Source: Letharia columbiana
Lineage: Eukaryota; Ascomycota; Lecanoromycetes; Lecanorales; Parmeliaceae
NCBI RefSeq assembly: GCF_014066305.1
Contig: NW_023501095.1
Span: 1-50,000, forward strand
DNA: 50,000 bases
Reading direction: 5' to 3'
A program made the position numbers and the translations under genes. The notes beneath the pieces were generated by a model, which did no database searches, was not told the origin of the DNA, and worked only from the letters and a program-made list of their open reading frames with translations. Shown here in pieces: positions 22,556 to 36,000 of this stretch; the first letter of the stretch is position 1, and each line of letters begins with the position of its first letter.

Positions 22556-23691
22556 ATGCATTTCACCTCAACAATACCCTTAGTTCTCTCCATCGCAGTC
22601 GCCGGTGTCGCCGCCACTCCATTCAAATTCCCACTACCAGATGGTTTTCCCAGTCCTGACCCTGCCCAGCTCGCTATGATTGAGAAGAAAGCTGGGGGCA
22701 CACTTCCCGACGGTCCGCTTCCAACCATCTTAAAAGGCGCCGGAATCACCACTTTGCAACTCCTCGCACTGAATGAGATATTCGAAGTTGCCTATTTCAC
22801 CGAGCTGCTCGCCAATGTCACCAACAGTGTCCCTGGATACGATGCCGCATCCATTGCACCGTTAGACAAGAAATATGTCATGGACACCCTCACCGCTGTG
22901 GTAAATGTGAGTAACAGACACCTAGCCTTAAAAAGCATTGAGTGCGCCTTTTGCATTTTCTGAACCAGCAACTGTAGCAAGAGCAATTGCATGCCGCCGG
23001 CGTAAATGGCATTTTGATGAACGCCAACCAGACCGCCATCAAGCCCTGTCAATACCAATTCCCCGTTACCACTTTCGCCCAGGCCGTCCTCCTCGCCCAA
23101 ACCTTCACCGACATCGTCCTCGGAACGCTACCCGAGGCGCAAGCTATCTTCGCCGCGGACGCCGGTGACGAGAGCCCACTGATCCCACTCTTCGGCTCCG
23201 TTCTCGCCCAGGAAGGCGAGCAGGTGGGCTTCTATCGTTTCGCCCAGAAGAAGGTGCCGTCAGCCGCGCCATTCTTGACGGGTGGATCGCCCAGCTTCGC
23301 CTTCACTGCGATTCAGATGTTCATCGTTCCGGGCTCGTGTCCTCAACCGCTCTCCAATGTCAACCTGACCACATTCGGCCCACTGACCGTCGTCACCACG
23401 CCCGAGCCGAAGAACATGACCCTGGAGTTCGCCGTGCCCGGAGCCGTCAGCTCGTACAACAACTCGATAGCCTACCTCTCCGGCGCGAATCTGCCAGTGA
23501 CGGTTCCAATCTCGAACATGAGCTATGTTGCCGGAACCTCCCATTTCTCCGCTAGCTTCCCGTTCGCTTCAGGTTTTGCGAATGGGTTGACCATTGCCGC
23601 TTTGGTCAAGGGGGCGGGCATGACTTTTGCGAGCAATGACGCTGTTGCTGCGGCCACCCTGTACGGACCAGGTCTCATCGAGGTGAACTGA
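22556..23691 (+). CDS. secreted late sexual development (ferritin-like) protein
   Basis: Two exons, 22556-22906 and 22978-23691, with a 71-bp intron restoring the frame (VVN then QEQLHAAGVNGIL), giving 354 residues. The ATG at 22556 follows TCATC and opens a signal peptide (MHFTSTIPLVLSIAVAGVAA), with likely cleavage before TPFKFPLPDGFP. The middle resembles the ferritin-like domain of fungal Rds1/late-sexual-development proteins: ITTLQLLALNEIFEVAYFTE, a Glu-containing helix, then a second helical pair with TFAQAVLLAQTFTDIVLGTL and LAQEGEQVGFYRF. The C-terminal 120 residues are beta-rich, with several NxS/T sites. An in-frame ATG at 22370 would extend it upstream, but through pyrimidine-rich leader sequence. 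Members are induced in sexual development or nutrient stress in other fungi; the biochemical activity is not established. Expected extracellular or wall-associated. Confidence 0.85.
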
Positions 23692-24913
23692 TGTGTTTGA
23701 TCTTGGGTACATGGCTTGCCTCATCACACGCCTTTCTTAAAAAAAGCTGTCTGTAAATAATTCTAATACACTTTGTTGCTTTAACCAACAGTCTACTGAG
23801 CTCCCGAGACGTGAAGCTCAGTACTTTTTCGCGCAGATCCGTGGGCGTCCGAAGTATTCGAGACTTACCACCTACCAGACTCTCATGCATCTTACGTAGC
23901 AGTAACCTTTTCACTACCCATCTGCCACGACGGAACAAATGATCCGGTATCCTTTGTCCCGTGCTGTTGCTCTTCATCAACATCACATGTCCGCTCAGTC
24001 ACATCCACTTTACAGGGTGGCCTATGAAAAGGCAAGAACTATCCACGGCGGGAAGCAACAGTGAGCAGGGAAACAGAACACTTGCCAACTCGTGCAACGC
24101 GTAGTTGATTGCGTTCGTTCTCTATCTTTTCATTTTCTATCTTTGCGCAGTGGAGCTTTTAGCAGGCACGCGGGTTCCAAAAAGCCTGACCCCCAAAATC
24201 TGCAAATCTCCACAACTTGTCAACGAGTGGTCATAAAAAGACTTTCGTATATATATCAAGATTACATCGAAACAATAGTCTCACCGCAAAACTTTTTGTG
24301 AAGTAATATTGATAGGTTTTTCAAAGAGTAAATGTTTGGCTGTGGGCTTTTTGCCGCGTGGCAGGGTTCGCTTTTGTTCATCGCTAAGGTCATCCTGATT
24401 TATTCCGAGATGACGCGCATTTTCAATCACGCTCCATGGGCGGGCTCGGCGGCTTCCCAGTCCCACATCCCAGATGGCACCAGTGGCGTTTCGCTTCTTT
24501 TCTTCCTCAACAGGCAGGTGTATTCACTCGATTGCCACAGGTGCTCACAGCCTCGCGTCCTCGATACGCTGATAGGACGACGCCTGATGACGTCTCAGGT
24601 ACGGAGGTATGCCTCTGTCAGGCACGTTCGAATCGATTGGATAACAGGAGAATAAGAAGAGAACGACTCGGACCTGATCACCAGTATCTCAGCCCCACTT
24701 AGACATGATGAGTGCTATCATGACTTTGCATGGGGAAGCTCCATCCTGTAAAGCTGCCTAGGCGAGCATGGCCCAGATCCTGTCCTCGGAGCACATGTAC
24801 CTCCCGCCATACCTTATAGAGCGATCCAGATGTCTATATGAAGAGCCTTGCATATCCTCATCCTTCGATATCCTTCAATTACATCTTCATCTTATCCGAT
24901 ATTACCCGCAACA
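23692..24913. other. intergenic, no gene seen
   Basis: About 1.2 kb between the ferritin-like protein gene and the RNase T2 gene. Short open frames (for example 24332-24655) lack motifs. The 60 bases before 24914 are pyrimidine-rich leader sequence. Confidence 0.4.
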
Positions 24914-25858
24914 ATGCCTTCCTATACCTCAATCCTCTCTTCGGCCCTCGGGGCGCTTCTCCTGTCGAGCCCAGCTCTCGCCTTCTCGGAGCAATGCAGC
25001 ACCTTCGAGTACCCCTTGAGTTGCCACAACAAAAGCGCTGTCGCCAACACCTGCTGCTTCAACTACCCCGGTGGTCTTCTGCTGCAGACGCAGTTCTGGG
25101 ACACCGATCCTGCTACAGGTCCGGCAGACCACTGGACCGTCCACGGCTTATGGCAAGTGGTCACCTCACATCCCGGCCTCCACGTCCATACTAATAGATG
25201 GCGGGTCCTAGGCCCGACGAATGTAATGGTTCCTACCAACAATACTGCGATGAATCCCGACAATACAAGAACATCACGCAGATCCTCGAACACTTCAATC
25301 GCTACGATCTGCTGGACTACATGTCAGTATACTGGAAGGATGACGGGGGCAACGACGAGTCCTTTTGGGAACATGAATGGGGCAAGCATGGAACGTGCAT
25401 CAGCACCTTCGATACGTCCTGCTACACCGACTACGTACCTACACAAGAGGTGGTCGATTTCTTCCAAAAGACACTCCAGCTGTTCTCGGTGCTGGACACA
25501 TACACGTTCCTCAAGGATGCAGGGATCGTACCGAGCACTACGAAGACGTACACCTATTCCGAAATCCGGAAAGCGTTAGTGCAGGATCGCCACGTCAACG
25601 CTACTATCGAGTGCACTGGTGCCAATTCGACCGAGCTTGATGAGGTATACTACTACTACAACGTGTACGGAAGCGCGCAAGATGGCACCTATATTCCGGC
25701 ACAGCCAGGTAAGGGTTTTCTGGGGCGTGCTCGTCTCTGATGCATGACTGACGCTTGCAGACACGAATTCCTCCAGCTGCCCAATGACTGGAATCCAATA
25801 CCTCCCCAAGAATCTCACAAGCACTCCGAAGCAAAATGGGACCTATAAATTTCTGTAG
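24914..25858 (+). CDS. secreted ribonuclease T2
   Basis: Three exons: 24914-25152, 25212-25708 and 25761-25858, giving 277 residues (834 nt). A signal peptide is clear (ILSSALGALLLSSPALA, cleavage near residue 23). Both catalytic blocks of the T2 family are intact: CAS-I WTVHGLW at residues 74-80 (His77) and CAS-II FWEHEWGKHGTC at residues 131-142 (His134, Glu135, His139). Several Cys pairs (CCFNYPGG, CNGSYQQYC, TSCYTDY) match the disulfide pattern of fungal T2 enzymes. The enzyme cleaves single-stranded RNA through a 2',3'-cyclic phosphate, outside the cell or in the vacuole. The first intron, 25153-25211, starts with GCAAGT, and only that GC-AG splice gives the conserved HGLWPDECNG. A GT-AG alternative (25160-25198 region) would insert several residues there. 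The last exon adds a short tail with NGTYKFL. Confidence 0.9.
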
Positions 25859-27041
25859 CATGATGCTTGAAATTAGTTCATGCCGCTGGAAACTGTACAA
25901 TACGTTGCCTTGGGAAAGTATACAGGTGTGGTAAAATACAATATTTGCTCTCGTTGATATTTGCATCCTCGTATTGCGAATTGTTTCGAGATATTGAGGG
26001 CTTCGCAGTGACTACTTTTGCCACTGATGTGAGGCGATGAGCCTCCAAAAAATGGTGATGGGGATAGCAATCGCTACGAATACGCCAAGCTAATCATGGA
26101 ATAGTGAGTGGTAAGGGAAATGTTGCCTTGACATAGCATTCTACGTTTAACATTGTTACTTTCACTGCAAATAGCGGTCGGGAGGGATGGCAGGAGTTAA
26201 AGGACCGGTATAGATCGGAACAAGGAAGGGATGGAGACGGTTGTACTGTGAGCTTTAGCGTTGCAGGGCCGAACAGTAATGGTGATTAGAAGGGTTGGCC
26301 GTTATCAGCTGAGTTGATACGTGACTGCAGCTTGCTTCCCTCGCGAATCTACCATTGATTCCGGCTGATGCTCGCAATAGCAGTTCCCGATTACTGTGAG
26401 CCGAGCATGTACTCGTTCTGGGTCATGACCCTCCATTTCGCCGCCCAGCACTGGTACTTGGGCCTTGAAACATGACAGGATTTTACTGGGATAAGGCTCA
26501 TGACCCCTGTTGCAACGACGGTCAATTATCTCTCCAAGTGCCAACTACCTACAATGTGATGGTACGTTGCCCAAAGTATTAGGCGAGGTCTTGGCAAAGA
26601 GGCTCCCGATCTGGTTGACTGCATATGCAGGTAACACGGCAGCCTGGCTAGCATTGCTGACTTTGGGAACAAGCACGGCTGTGGAAGAATTATTAGCGTA
26701 CTTTGTTTGTAAGTTGATGAAACTAACGCACCCAATTGCAGCCGATTTCGACATTTCCCAATGGATAAAAAAGGGCTTTCTATACCTGTGACCTGAAATT
26801 GCCGTTAGTGTTGCATAGAGACTTTTATATTTCATGTTTAGTTAGCCAGGACGCTGGGACTGAACCTTTTGTTGACAACGGAGAGGGACAGGGCGCTAGC
26901 AAGGCTAGCGTCCGCTTGGCTTGGCGCTTTTCGTCAACACTTGAGTTCACTCACATCTCATCCAGCACCTCCCTTCTCACAACCAAGTTGACATTACCAC
27001 ACCTATATCACAGTTGTCAAGATTCGATCCTCTTCATCAAG
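25859..27041. other. intergenic and 5' leader of the giant gene
   Basis: No confident gene. A 93-codon plus frame at 26510-26791 has hydrophobic segments but no recognisable family. A perfect short stem (CGCTAGC, AAG loop, GCTAGCG) lies at 26894-26910 in the probable leader of the next gene. Confidence 0.4.
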
Positions 27042-30000
27042 ATGGCGGACCGCACGCTTGAATACCTTTTTAACCATATCTTCCTACCCCCGCAGCTGCC
27101 TCATCGCGATGACCACCAAAATGGCGCTGGTGATAGAGCTTTGATCGAACACTTGACAGAATATTGTCACCTTTTCCGTGACCTGAACCACTCTGAACAC
27201 TACACGCAGTGGTCTACAATTCTTCGTACTCTCCGTACGTTCGCAATCTTGCACAGAAACAACAAATCTCTTTCGAAAAATGCCCTGACGAGCGCCTTCC
27301 GCGATGTCAAAGACGGAGCTATCATAATCCTTCACGTCAGCATGCAGAACTCTGGGCTGATCATTCGGAAAGTCGCTGGTGACTACGTCGTCGAGACTTT
27401 TGAGGCTTCCCCCCCAGCCGCGGAGGTTCTCGCAGCCGAGAAATCCCTACAGTGGGACTTCCCAAGCCGTGCCGTTGCTGTTCCGTCCGCTATCTTCGAA
27501 GAAGCCTCTTTCCAAGCATGTCTCGCAGAATTTCTCGAAAAAGCTAGTGTTGAGCCCGTCAAGCAATTCGCAGCAACGACGCTCAAGGCCAGATCCTATG
27601 CATTTGAGAGCCGTGACACTGCGACTCCAGCGATAGTAGGGCAATTGTTGATGGCTCTACTAGAGGCGAATGGCCGGAAGTACACAACCATGCTGACCAG
27701 AAAGAGAGTACATGATGAGGTTTACTGGGGCGATGGAGCAGAGAATCCATGGCGACGGAGCCCGACTTGGCTTGTACTGCGAGTTGGTGTCCAGCGCTCA
27801 TTGTGCTTCCTACTGGGAGGCAGCCACGGTACTCTGCATTACAAGTTCTTTATGAGCTTCGTTCTCTCCTCGCTTTCTGAGGAGGTCTGCGCCCAAGGCT
27901 CGTTCCCGCCGGACAAACTTGCCTTTGCGAGAACCAAACTTGCTCGTCGGGTGGCCAAATTGCAGCAACAAAAGGATATGGCGACACCACAAGTAGCCAA
28001 GAAAATGGACTCACTGTTCTCAAAACACGAAAAAGGATTTACCGATACCTTGCGAGCTCTCAACGACAGACTCAGTCGGGATTGGAGCGTAGTCAGATCC
28101 CGAGCCACAAAGCGAGTATTACCGCTGCCCTGGCGCGCTGACACGCTTAGTACAATACTATCGCTTTACCACAGTCGAGCTATCTTGCAAAGAATTCTTG
28201 AAGAAGCCTTGTTAGGCAGACCGTCAACAAACATACATCTCGAGGAGAGACACCGGAAGTCATCCCAGTATTCTGCATGGGCCAGTATGGAACTTCGAGA
28301 TGACTTGACTGAATTTGAATACCACTTTCTCGCCGGGGCCGAATCAACGCTCAAGTCTGATGTCAAGAAATCCTTTGGAAGTGGAACAAACAAAGGGCTG
28401 GACCGCTACTGTGTGGAGTTTCAACACATGATGCAAAAATATCAGCAGCTCGCATCCTCAGCATACAAGTCAGACCCCGAGCAGTTGTCTTTCATGCTAA
28501 TCACGCTCTTGGAGATGTGGCAGGCAATAGACTCGATCGCTCTCACAATATATCCTCAACTGGCTGACTACGAACCAGAGTTTCCTCGGGATATACTTTT
28601 TCCCTTGCAAGTCGCTCTCCTTTCCGACTTGCGAAGAATTCAAGATATCGAAGACTATCTCGAGGGTCGCCGTAGCGTTGCTAAGCCCTCTCATCCCTCA
28701 CTTTTTCGCGATATATCACCGGAGTCCTTTGCTGTGCGCTACTTTGACCAATCTCAGGAGATGCAACAGCTCGCTACAACCATCCGCGCTGCTGATGTGA
28801 GAGCTAGAGCACAAAAAGAGGAGGAATGGGCCAAGACAAGCTCAGAATACGAGGCTGTCATGAAGCAAGCTGCAGAGACGACGTGTCTGTTCATTGAAGA
28901 CAGATTCGATCCGCTGAAGCGTCGGCACGACAATAGCCACTGCTTAAAGCACCAGCTTGAGAGCAGAGGTGAAACGATGAGGATTTCAGTACATGAAGCC
29001 ATCTTGCCAAGCGATGACACCGTGGCCAAAGCTGTGGTATTCGAACTCCTTCTTCCCAAAGCTTTTGCGGCGTGGCGGGACGCTACCTGGCAGTTGATCC
29101 AATTAGGCCGGCGAAGTACCACACCAGATCGAAAGCCTCCGGTTTCGCTCCACGATTACCAAGGTCTCAGGGGCTTCATGAGGCCTACTGGAAGCTCTAT
29201 GACACTTGCCTCATACTTCAAATCCTTCTTAAGCACCCACTATACGCAGGTCCCCTTTCCAATCACGCTGGATAAAGTATGCCTTCCTCATCCATTGAAG
29301 TATGGTTTATTTGATCACTCAAGAAGTCTCTGGACATCGAGAAATGTAGAGAAACCAAGCTTCGCAGATCTTTGCGCACCACCTTTGCCTCCAAAATCAG
29401 CCTACGGATCCCTTAGAAGGTATCTTCATCCAACGTTTGAGGGGAAGCCTCTGTCTGCCAACGAGATTATAGCAAGCCAGACTCGTTGCCCAAATTCTCT
29501 CACTATGATCGAATTCACCACGTTTCAGGACCTTCGACTTGGTCATCGGACTCAATGGATTAGGCTCATGCGTGAGCTCGCGTCTTCAAACCTCAATTTC
29601 GGCACATTAGAAGTTGGTATTCTGGTCACCGAACTAGCTCTCGTAGTGGGCCCTCGTGACGAGCAAAGCCTTCTTCGCGCCGGTCACTGGGTTTTTGAAG
29701 ACCTGTCTTTCTGTATCGCGCTTACTGCTCAGATCAAGCGACGGCTGGAGAATGTTGCAGCAAATTGGCGCGAAGGCAAAACGGTCGAATGTCTCCTCGT
29801 CCTATTGCAGCGCATTTGGTCTCTTGCTACACCTCTTGAGGCTAGGAAGGAAGCCGAAGCTCTGATGCTGTACGTGCGCCGAACAACTCATCATTGGGCC
29901 AGATCTTTGCGTCGCGAGATCTGCAACGCGACTAGCACAGAAATTGCACAAAAGAGATCCCAAGACGCCTTACTTGCAGCTTTGCTCTGCCGGAAAACAT

Positions 30001-33000
30001 ACATCCTTGAAGCCGCGAAGCCCGACGAACCCCTCCAGGCTGAAATGCTCACTATATACCTCGAATGCTCATTTATGCTCAAGGACAATTTACCGTCAAA
30101 GGACGCTGGCTTCGTCGGTAGAATGCCAGCATTTTTCAGAAAATTATACATCAGCGACCTGAAACTTGTGCATCGTCTCGAGTCCCAACTCCGGCGCGCA
30201 ATCCAATCGCTAAATACTGCTGTCAATCAGGCCGTCAATAGCGTTTGGGCAGATGCCGAAGAACAATCCACACGAGTGTTTTCTGCGTGGGATTTCCTCC
30301 CAGAACCCCATGATGGATGGGTAACCGCCCAGTCAATGAGTGTTAATGACCTCCTTGAACAGAGTGTGTTCTTCGACATACTCGATGGGACTTTACTCGT
30401 TGACGGTCAACCTCTTGGTCGTTTACCTGACGAATACACCAAACAAGAGTTCTTCCATCGAATATTTGGCGATCGTGTTTTCCTGACATACCCATCGAGT
30501 ATACCAGGGATGTCCTATCAACTTGCCAGCCCTTTTGAAGGGCACCAGATTCACTTTGGCTTTCGTGATGGAGTGCCCTTTCTGCGGGCAAGATTAGGCA
30601 ACAACAGAATGGTGGAGCTGATACCGCCAACTGTGTTCCTATCGAGGATTCCTGGCGATGCACCTGATCTACCTTTGCCTCTCATCAACGACTGCGTTCA
30701 TTGGTTAGACTTGGCCTCTCACAGCATAGAAATCAGATCATTAGCAACGATGTGGCGACCTAAGCCCAGGAACTGGGTTATCGATCTTCGAACTAGCCAA
30801 GCTCACCGAGGGTACAGCTTGCTCGTGGATCCACGTAGTTCGATCTTCAACCGAATAGCTACCATAATAGAGCCTTTCGAGCATCGGAGTAAGATGACTG
30901 TCTTTCAACCGCAAAGAAGCAACGTTTCATTGCATTTGCCCGGCCTTGAATTGTCATTTCGAGTGAACTCAGATGGCTTGCTCGAATCTCAGCAATTGCG
31001 CGCCGTAATCGATAGCGACCAGGACGCGGGAACATTGTATGGAATAGAAAGCAAACTCGTCTTACGCGATAGCATGGTTCCGGAAGATCGAAGCGTCGTT
31101 GTGGCTATGGGACCTGCTACAATCGAGCAAAGCGGAGCTCATGTCCGAATTCGCATCAGTCACACAGGATTCTATGCCCGCTTTCTCATCAACAAAGTAC
31201 TGGGTCGCTTGGAGTGTGCATCCGAGCCTCGCTTGATTTACTTCAAGGCCTATTGCCATGCTCTTACCGCTTTCGTCTTGCCCGATCCACTTACTGGGAG
31301 AACGGGAACAGATGAAGCGATTCACTGCTTACAGTCCGGCAACGCTCAGCCCTGGGCTCCTGTTGATGAAGCATCGTACGGATTCTTATCTGCAATCGCC
31401 GACTTGACTCCACGGAGGGTCTACTATCCCGATACGCTCAAAGTGCTCCAGAAAGTCGCTTGGAAAGATAATTTATTGTCCGCTGTACAACACGATGAGT
31501 TCCGGCCAATAACCAGACAGATCATGCAGCAGTGTCACGTCCTGCACCGGTTTCATCTCGGATCCGCCAAACCGCCGGCGGACGACCGAGGGGGCGACGA
31601 GCACCTGCTTGCGCGTGCACAGACCAGAAGAAATGCATTTCGTGCTTTGCAACACAAGGAAACTCTCCCAGCGGTACCAGACCGCTGTTATGTAGCAAGA
31701 GACTGCGCGAAGTTCTCAGGCTCCAAGAATGCTTACGAATCCGCGTCCCTGATCAAAAATTGGTCCCACCGAGTAAGGGTAAACCAAGATCTGTCGGCTA
31801 TTATGCAGGAATGGCCCTTAATTCAAGGTTTCGATTCGGAGTTTGAGCTCTATCTCTTTGCCGATCTCATCAATGTCAACCTTGCTGCCAACTGGGGCTC
31901 GCTTTTTACTCTTTGTCAGACAGCATCAAGCACTCAAGACAGATTCAGGCTCATGTTTTTATTTGCAACTATGTCATTTGATGCCCAGGTTGATATGACT
32001 ATCATGAGGACACTCATTGCAGTTGCCATAATGGAGGACTTCCAGACTCTGCAGCTGCCACGCCATCCGAGCTTCACCCACTTTCGGCGAGGTCAAGTCC
32101 CGAATGCGCACTTCTTGTTACAATTAATGAAGCCATATCGTACTCCCTACCCCGAAGATGAACGCGCTCTGCTCACAGTGGCCATGCACGGCAAGCAAAA
32201 GCGGAAGCTGGAGATGGCCCAGTTGAAGCACGAGCAGGAATCGGAAGAAAACTGCAAAACATTTGCGAGCCATTTGTTGTCTCAATGGCCTGTCCGTGAG
32301 CCTTCTATCAGCAGCTTGCGCTTGGAAGACGTACCACTGCTCGATGCTGAGATGGCATATCAAGCGATCAAGCCAGAATGGGAACGGCTTTTTGCTAATT
32401 ATGAGCTTTCGGAGCATTTGGACCGTGTCCAGAATATATTAAACGCTTGCCATGCAGCCGAGTCTTTTCCGGCATTGTCAGTAAGCGAGGGCGAGCAACA
32501 ATTCTTCTCAACGCCATTCATCTCCAGTACCCGTCCAACACTGCAGCTACTTCTCCGCAAGCTCCTGGAATCTTCGCCAATAGCAGACAGAGCAATACTT
32601 GGTGACCGCTCGAACGCAGCACAGCCAAGTCTGAATGGACACACCATTACGGACGGCAGCGCTTCTGTATCAGAATCTTCAAAGCCACCAATCACCAACT
32701 CGCGCACGACACGCAATGATCCTGTGAAGACGCGAAATGATGGATCTGCCCTGATGAATGAATTACAACAAAGCATAATCGATCCTTTCGCTCATAGCGA
32801 AGATCCAGTGAGACGAGCGTACGGCAGAGACTTACAGACTAGCTTGCGTGCTCTTAGCAAGTCAAAACGTGAAACATCTAGAGGAACCATGCAAGCTGCG
32901 GTTGCCATGGGTGGGGCACAAATTGCCGTGTCTATCTCGTCGTCCACCCTTGCGGTTAGCAGCCGACTTGATTCCATTCGGATAGCTTTGACCCAAGATG

Positions 33001-36000
33001 AAGGCTGGCTCGAGGCAGGTGCACTGCTTCCCTCCATCACGTCGATTTCTTTACTTGAGATGTTACGTCCCTTCGCCGTTCCGAAAAACATGAGTGTCGC
33101 CCGCAGTGTCATCATCAACTACGGAGAATTAATCACTAACTTACAGCATGCACTTCGTATTCAAGGGGCGTCACTACGGAAGGATACTATTCAGCTTTCG
33201 ATCGAGACTCAAGTTGCCAGCCATAGGAACTGGCAAGCTAGAGATCATCCAGATTGGCTGCTGCTTGAACTTGACTTCAACGTTCGCATCCGGCCTGATC
33301 AGCATGAAGTAGCTCTAGCGATGACCTCGCCGAGCAGCAACGGCTCGTTCTGCTTACAAATGAACATGGGTCAAGGAAAATCTAGCATAATTATTCCGAT
33401 GGTAGTGGCCCAATTGGCAGATACCAAAAATCTAGTCAGAGTGGTGGTGCCAAGACCGTTATTGACGCAGACGGCACAATTGCTTCAGGCCCGCCTTGGA
33501 GGCTTGGTCGGCCGAAAGATCAGGCACGTTCCATTCTCTCGGAGATCTTCGACAGCTATCAATGATTTGGAAGCTTATCACAACCTCCATCTCGAAATGC
33601 AACGCGATGGTGGAACTATATTGACTCTCCCGGAGCATATGCTTTCTTTTCAACTCAGCGGGCTTCAAGAGCTCTCGAACGGTCATATTCAGCAAGCTAC
33701 TTACATGATGAGGCTTCAAGAATGGCTCATGAGGAAATGCCGGGACGTCCTGGACGAGTGCGACCACATGCTGGCTGTCAAAACCCAGTTGATCTACCCT
33801 TCCGGAGCGCAGACCATGGTTGACGGACATCCGGGTCGTTGGAAGCTAGTACAAGATCTCCTAAAGCTAGTCAAGGTGCATCTAGGACCGTTGCGGCGCC
33901 AGTTCCCAAGGAGTATAGAGGTCATAGAACGATCCCGCGGGACTTTCCCTACGATCTATCTGCTAACACATCAAGTCAAAAATGCTTTGATACACCGTCT
34001 AACAGACAGCGTTGTTAGAGGGGACGGAGGTATACTTCCTATAGACAGCTGCTCGCTGGATGAGCTAGCGTCCGTGAACAGCTTACTTCGAGAAGCTCAA
34101 TTCCCAAAGGCGATGGCATTGAAGATAGCCGGAGTCTTGAAGGGAAACACAGATGCTCGTCAACGGCTACTTCTCCTCCGCGGGCTACTCATCCATAAGA
34201 TACTGCTCTCGGGCTTGGATAAGCGCTGGAACGTCCAATATGGGATAGACGCTCGCCGCGACCCAATCGCCGTGCCTTATAAAGCCAAGGGGATAGCATC
34301 TGATCAGGCCGAATTTGGACACCCGGATGTCAGTATCGTACTAACCTGCCTCAGCTTCTACTACTCGGGCCTTACTTTGCCTCAGTTCCGTCAGGCTCTG
34401 GCCCAGCTTACAAAGTCCGACGACGAGCCTGTGCGAGAATTCGATTCTTGGTCCCAGGATATCCCATCTTTCCCTGACTCTCTGCGCTCATGGAGCTCGA
34501 TCAAGTGAGTCTTCTCTCCATTTGTTTCCTAGGCTGTACCATGCGCGGGATTGCAACACAGAGTCCAGAGACCGTTCTCTCTACATGTATTTGAATCGGT
34601 TAAAGAGATCGTTTTATTCATTCAAGATTCTTCGATAAAACATTGGTTTTCTTATTCAAAATGGCTTTATCATACTCGGACCACCTTGAGGCCGAATGCT
34701 TATCATTAAATTTTAAATCTAGTGTGGACGATGAAACCCAGTGTACGCAACTTTGGGGCCTTCTCCGCCAGCAGATGGCGGTCATCAACTATTTCCTCAA
34801 CCACCACGTTTTTCCTCGTCATTCCCGCGTTTTCGAACGAAAGCTCGTTAGCTCGGGTTGGGACATTGCTACACAAACTTCTTCCGCTGAAGATGAATCT
34901 CTGACAATCTCAAAAGAGAATACTCGGCCTGGACCGGATGCTCTCAGGCTATCCGTCGGCCGGTCAACGTCCTTGACTGTAGGGTTTAGTGGAACAAACG
35001 ACAACAAGACACTCCTGCCCCTCAATATTCGTCAGGACGATCTGCCAGGACTCGCGCATACCAATGCCGATGTATTGACCTATTTGCTGCAGCCCAGAAA
35101 TCGGAAATATTTTCCTGCCTGCAGAGTTGATGGGAGGAGATTAAGCGAGAGAGAGTTTTTGCATCAGCTTCACAAACACGGCATCAGAATGTTGCTTGAT
35201 GCAGGTGCGCAAATTCTGGAAATGGACAACAAGTCGCTGGCGCAGGCCTGGTTGGGGGAAGATCACGAAGCCGAGGCAGCCGTATTCTTCGGTGAAGACG
35301 ATCGAGCGAGAGTCCTGTACAGAGACGGGAAGAGCCAACCCTTAGCCGGGTCACCCTTCCTCAACAATCTTGGAGCATGCGTTGTCTATCTTGACGAGGC
35401 TCATACGAGAGGAGTGGATCTTAAAATGCCGGCAGACGCAGTTGCAGCATTGACTCTAGGGATTCAACAGACGAAAGATCACACAGTTCAAGGTAGGGTG
35501 CCAGCATTTCTCCTCCTGATCTCTTCGTATAACGCACTTGCTGACGAGATTAACACATAGCTGCCATGCGACTGCGACAATTGGCAATCTCCCAATCCGT
35601 TGTATTCTTCGCGCCTCCCGAAGTGCACCAAAGTATCCTAAATTTCAGAGGCAAAGCGGCTAAGGATTTCATCGATTCCCGCGACGTTATCATCTGGCTC
35701 TTGGAACAGACATGCTGCAGCATCGAACAGCTTCAGCCCCTTTACATCTCCCAGGGACTGGAATACTGCCGCCGCCGACTCGCCGCGCAAAGGAATCCAG
35801 ATGCATCATCTGATCACGACCAGCGTAAAGCGTATCTCAAGGTGCTACAGCAGCCAGAACAATACTCACTCGAGAACTTGTACGCCCCAGATCAAAAGAC
35901 GAAATCCCGGCCAGTTGACGCTAAAGGGTTCCAAGAGATAGCTGGCTACGTCGAAAAGCTCAACGCGATGAAGAAGGGGCATAGAAACACCGGGGACACC

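Noticed and set aside
26894..26910. Short perfect hairpin (7-bp stem, 3-base loop) as a regulatory leader element
   Set aside because: Too short to distinguish from chance in 50 kb. Mentioned only in the leader description.
26799..27041. Upstream extension of the giant protein (81 codons)
   Set aside because: The frame is open, but family members start near the MADRTLEYLFN segment at 27042, which also has the better start context. The upstream part includes a hairpin and looks like leader.
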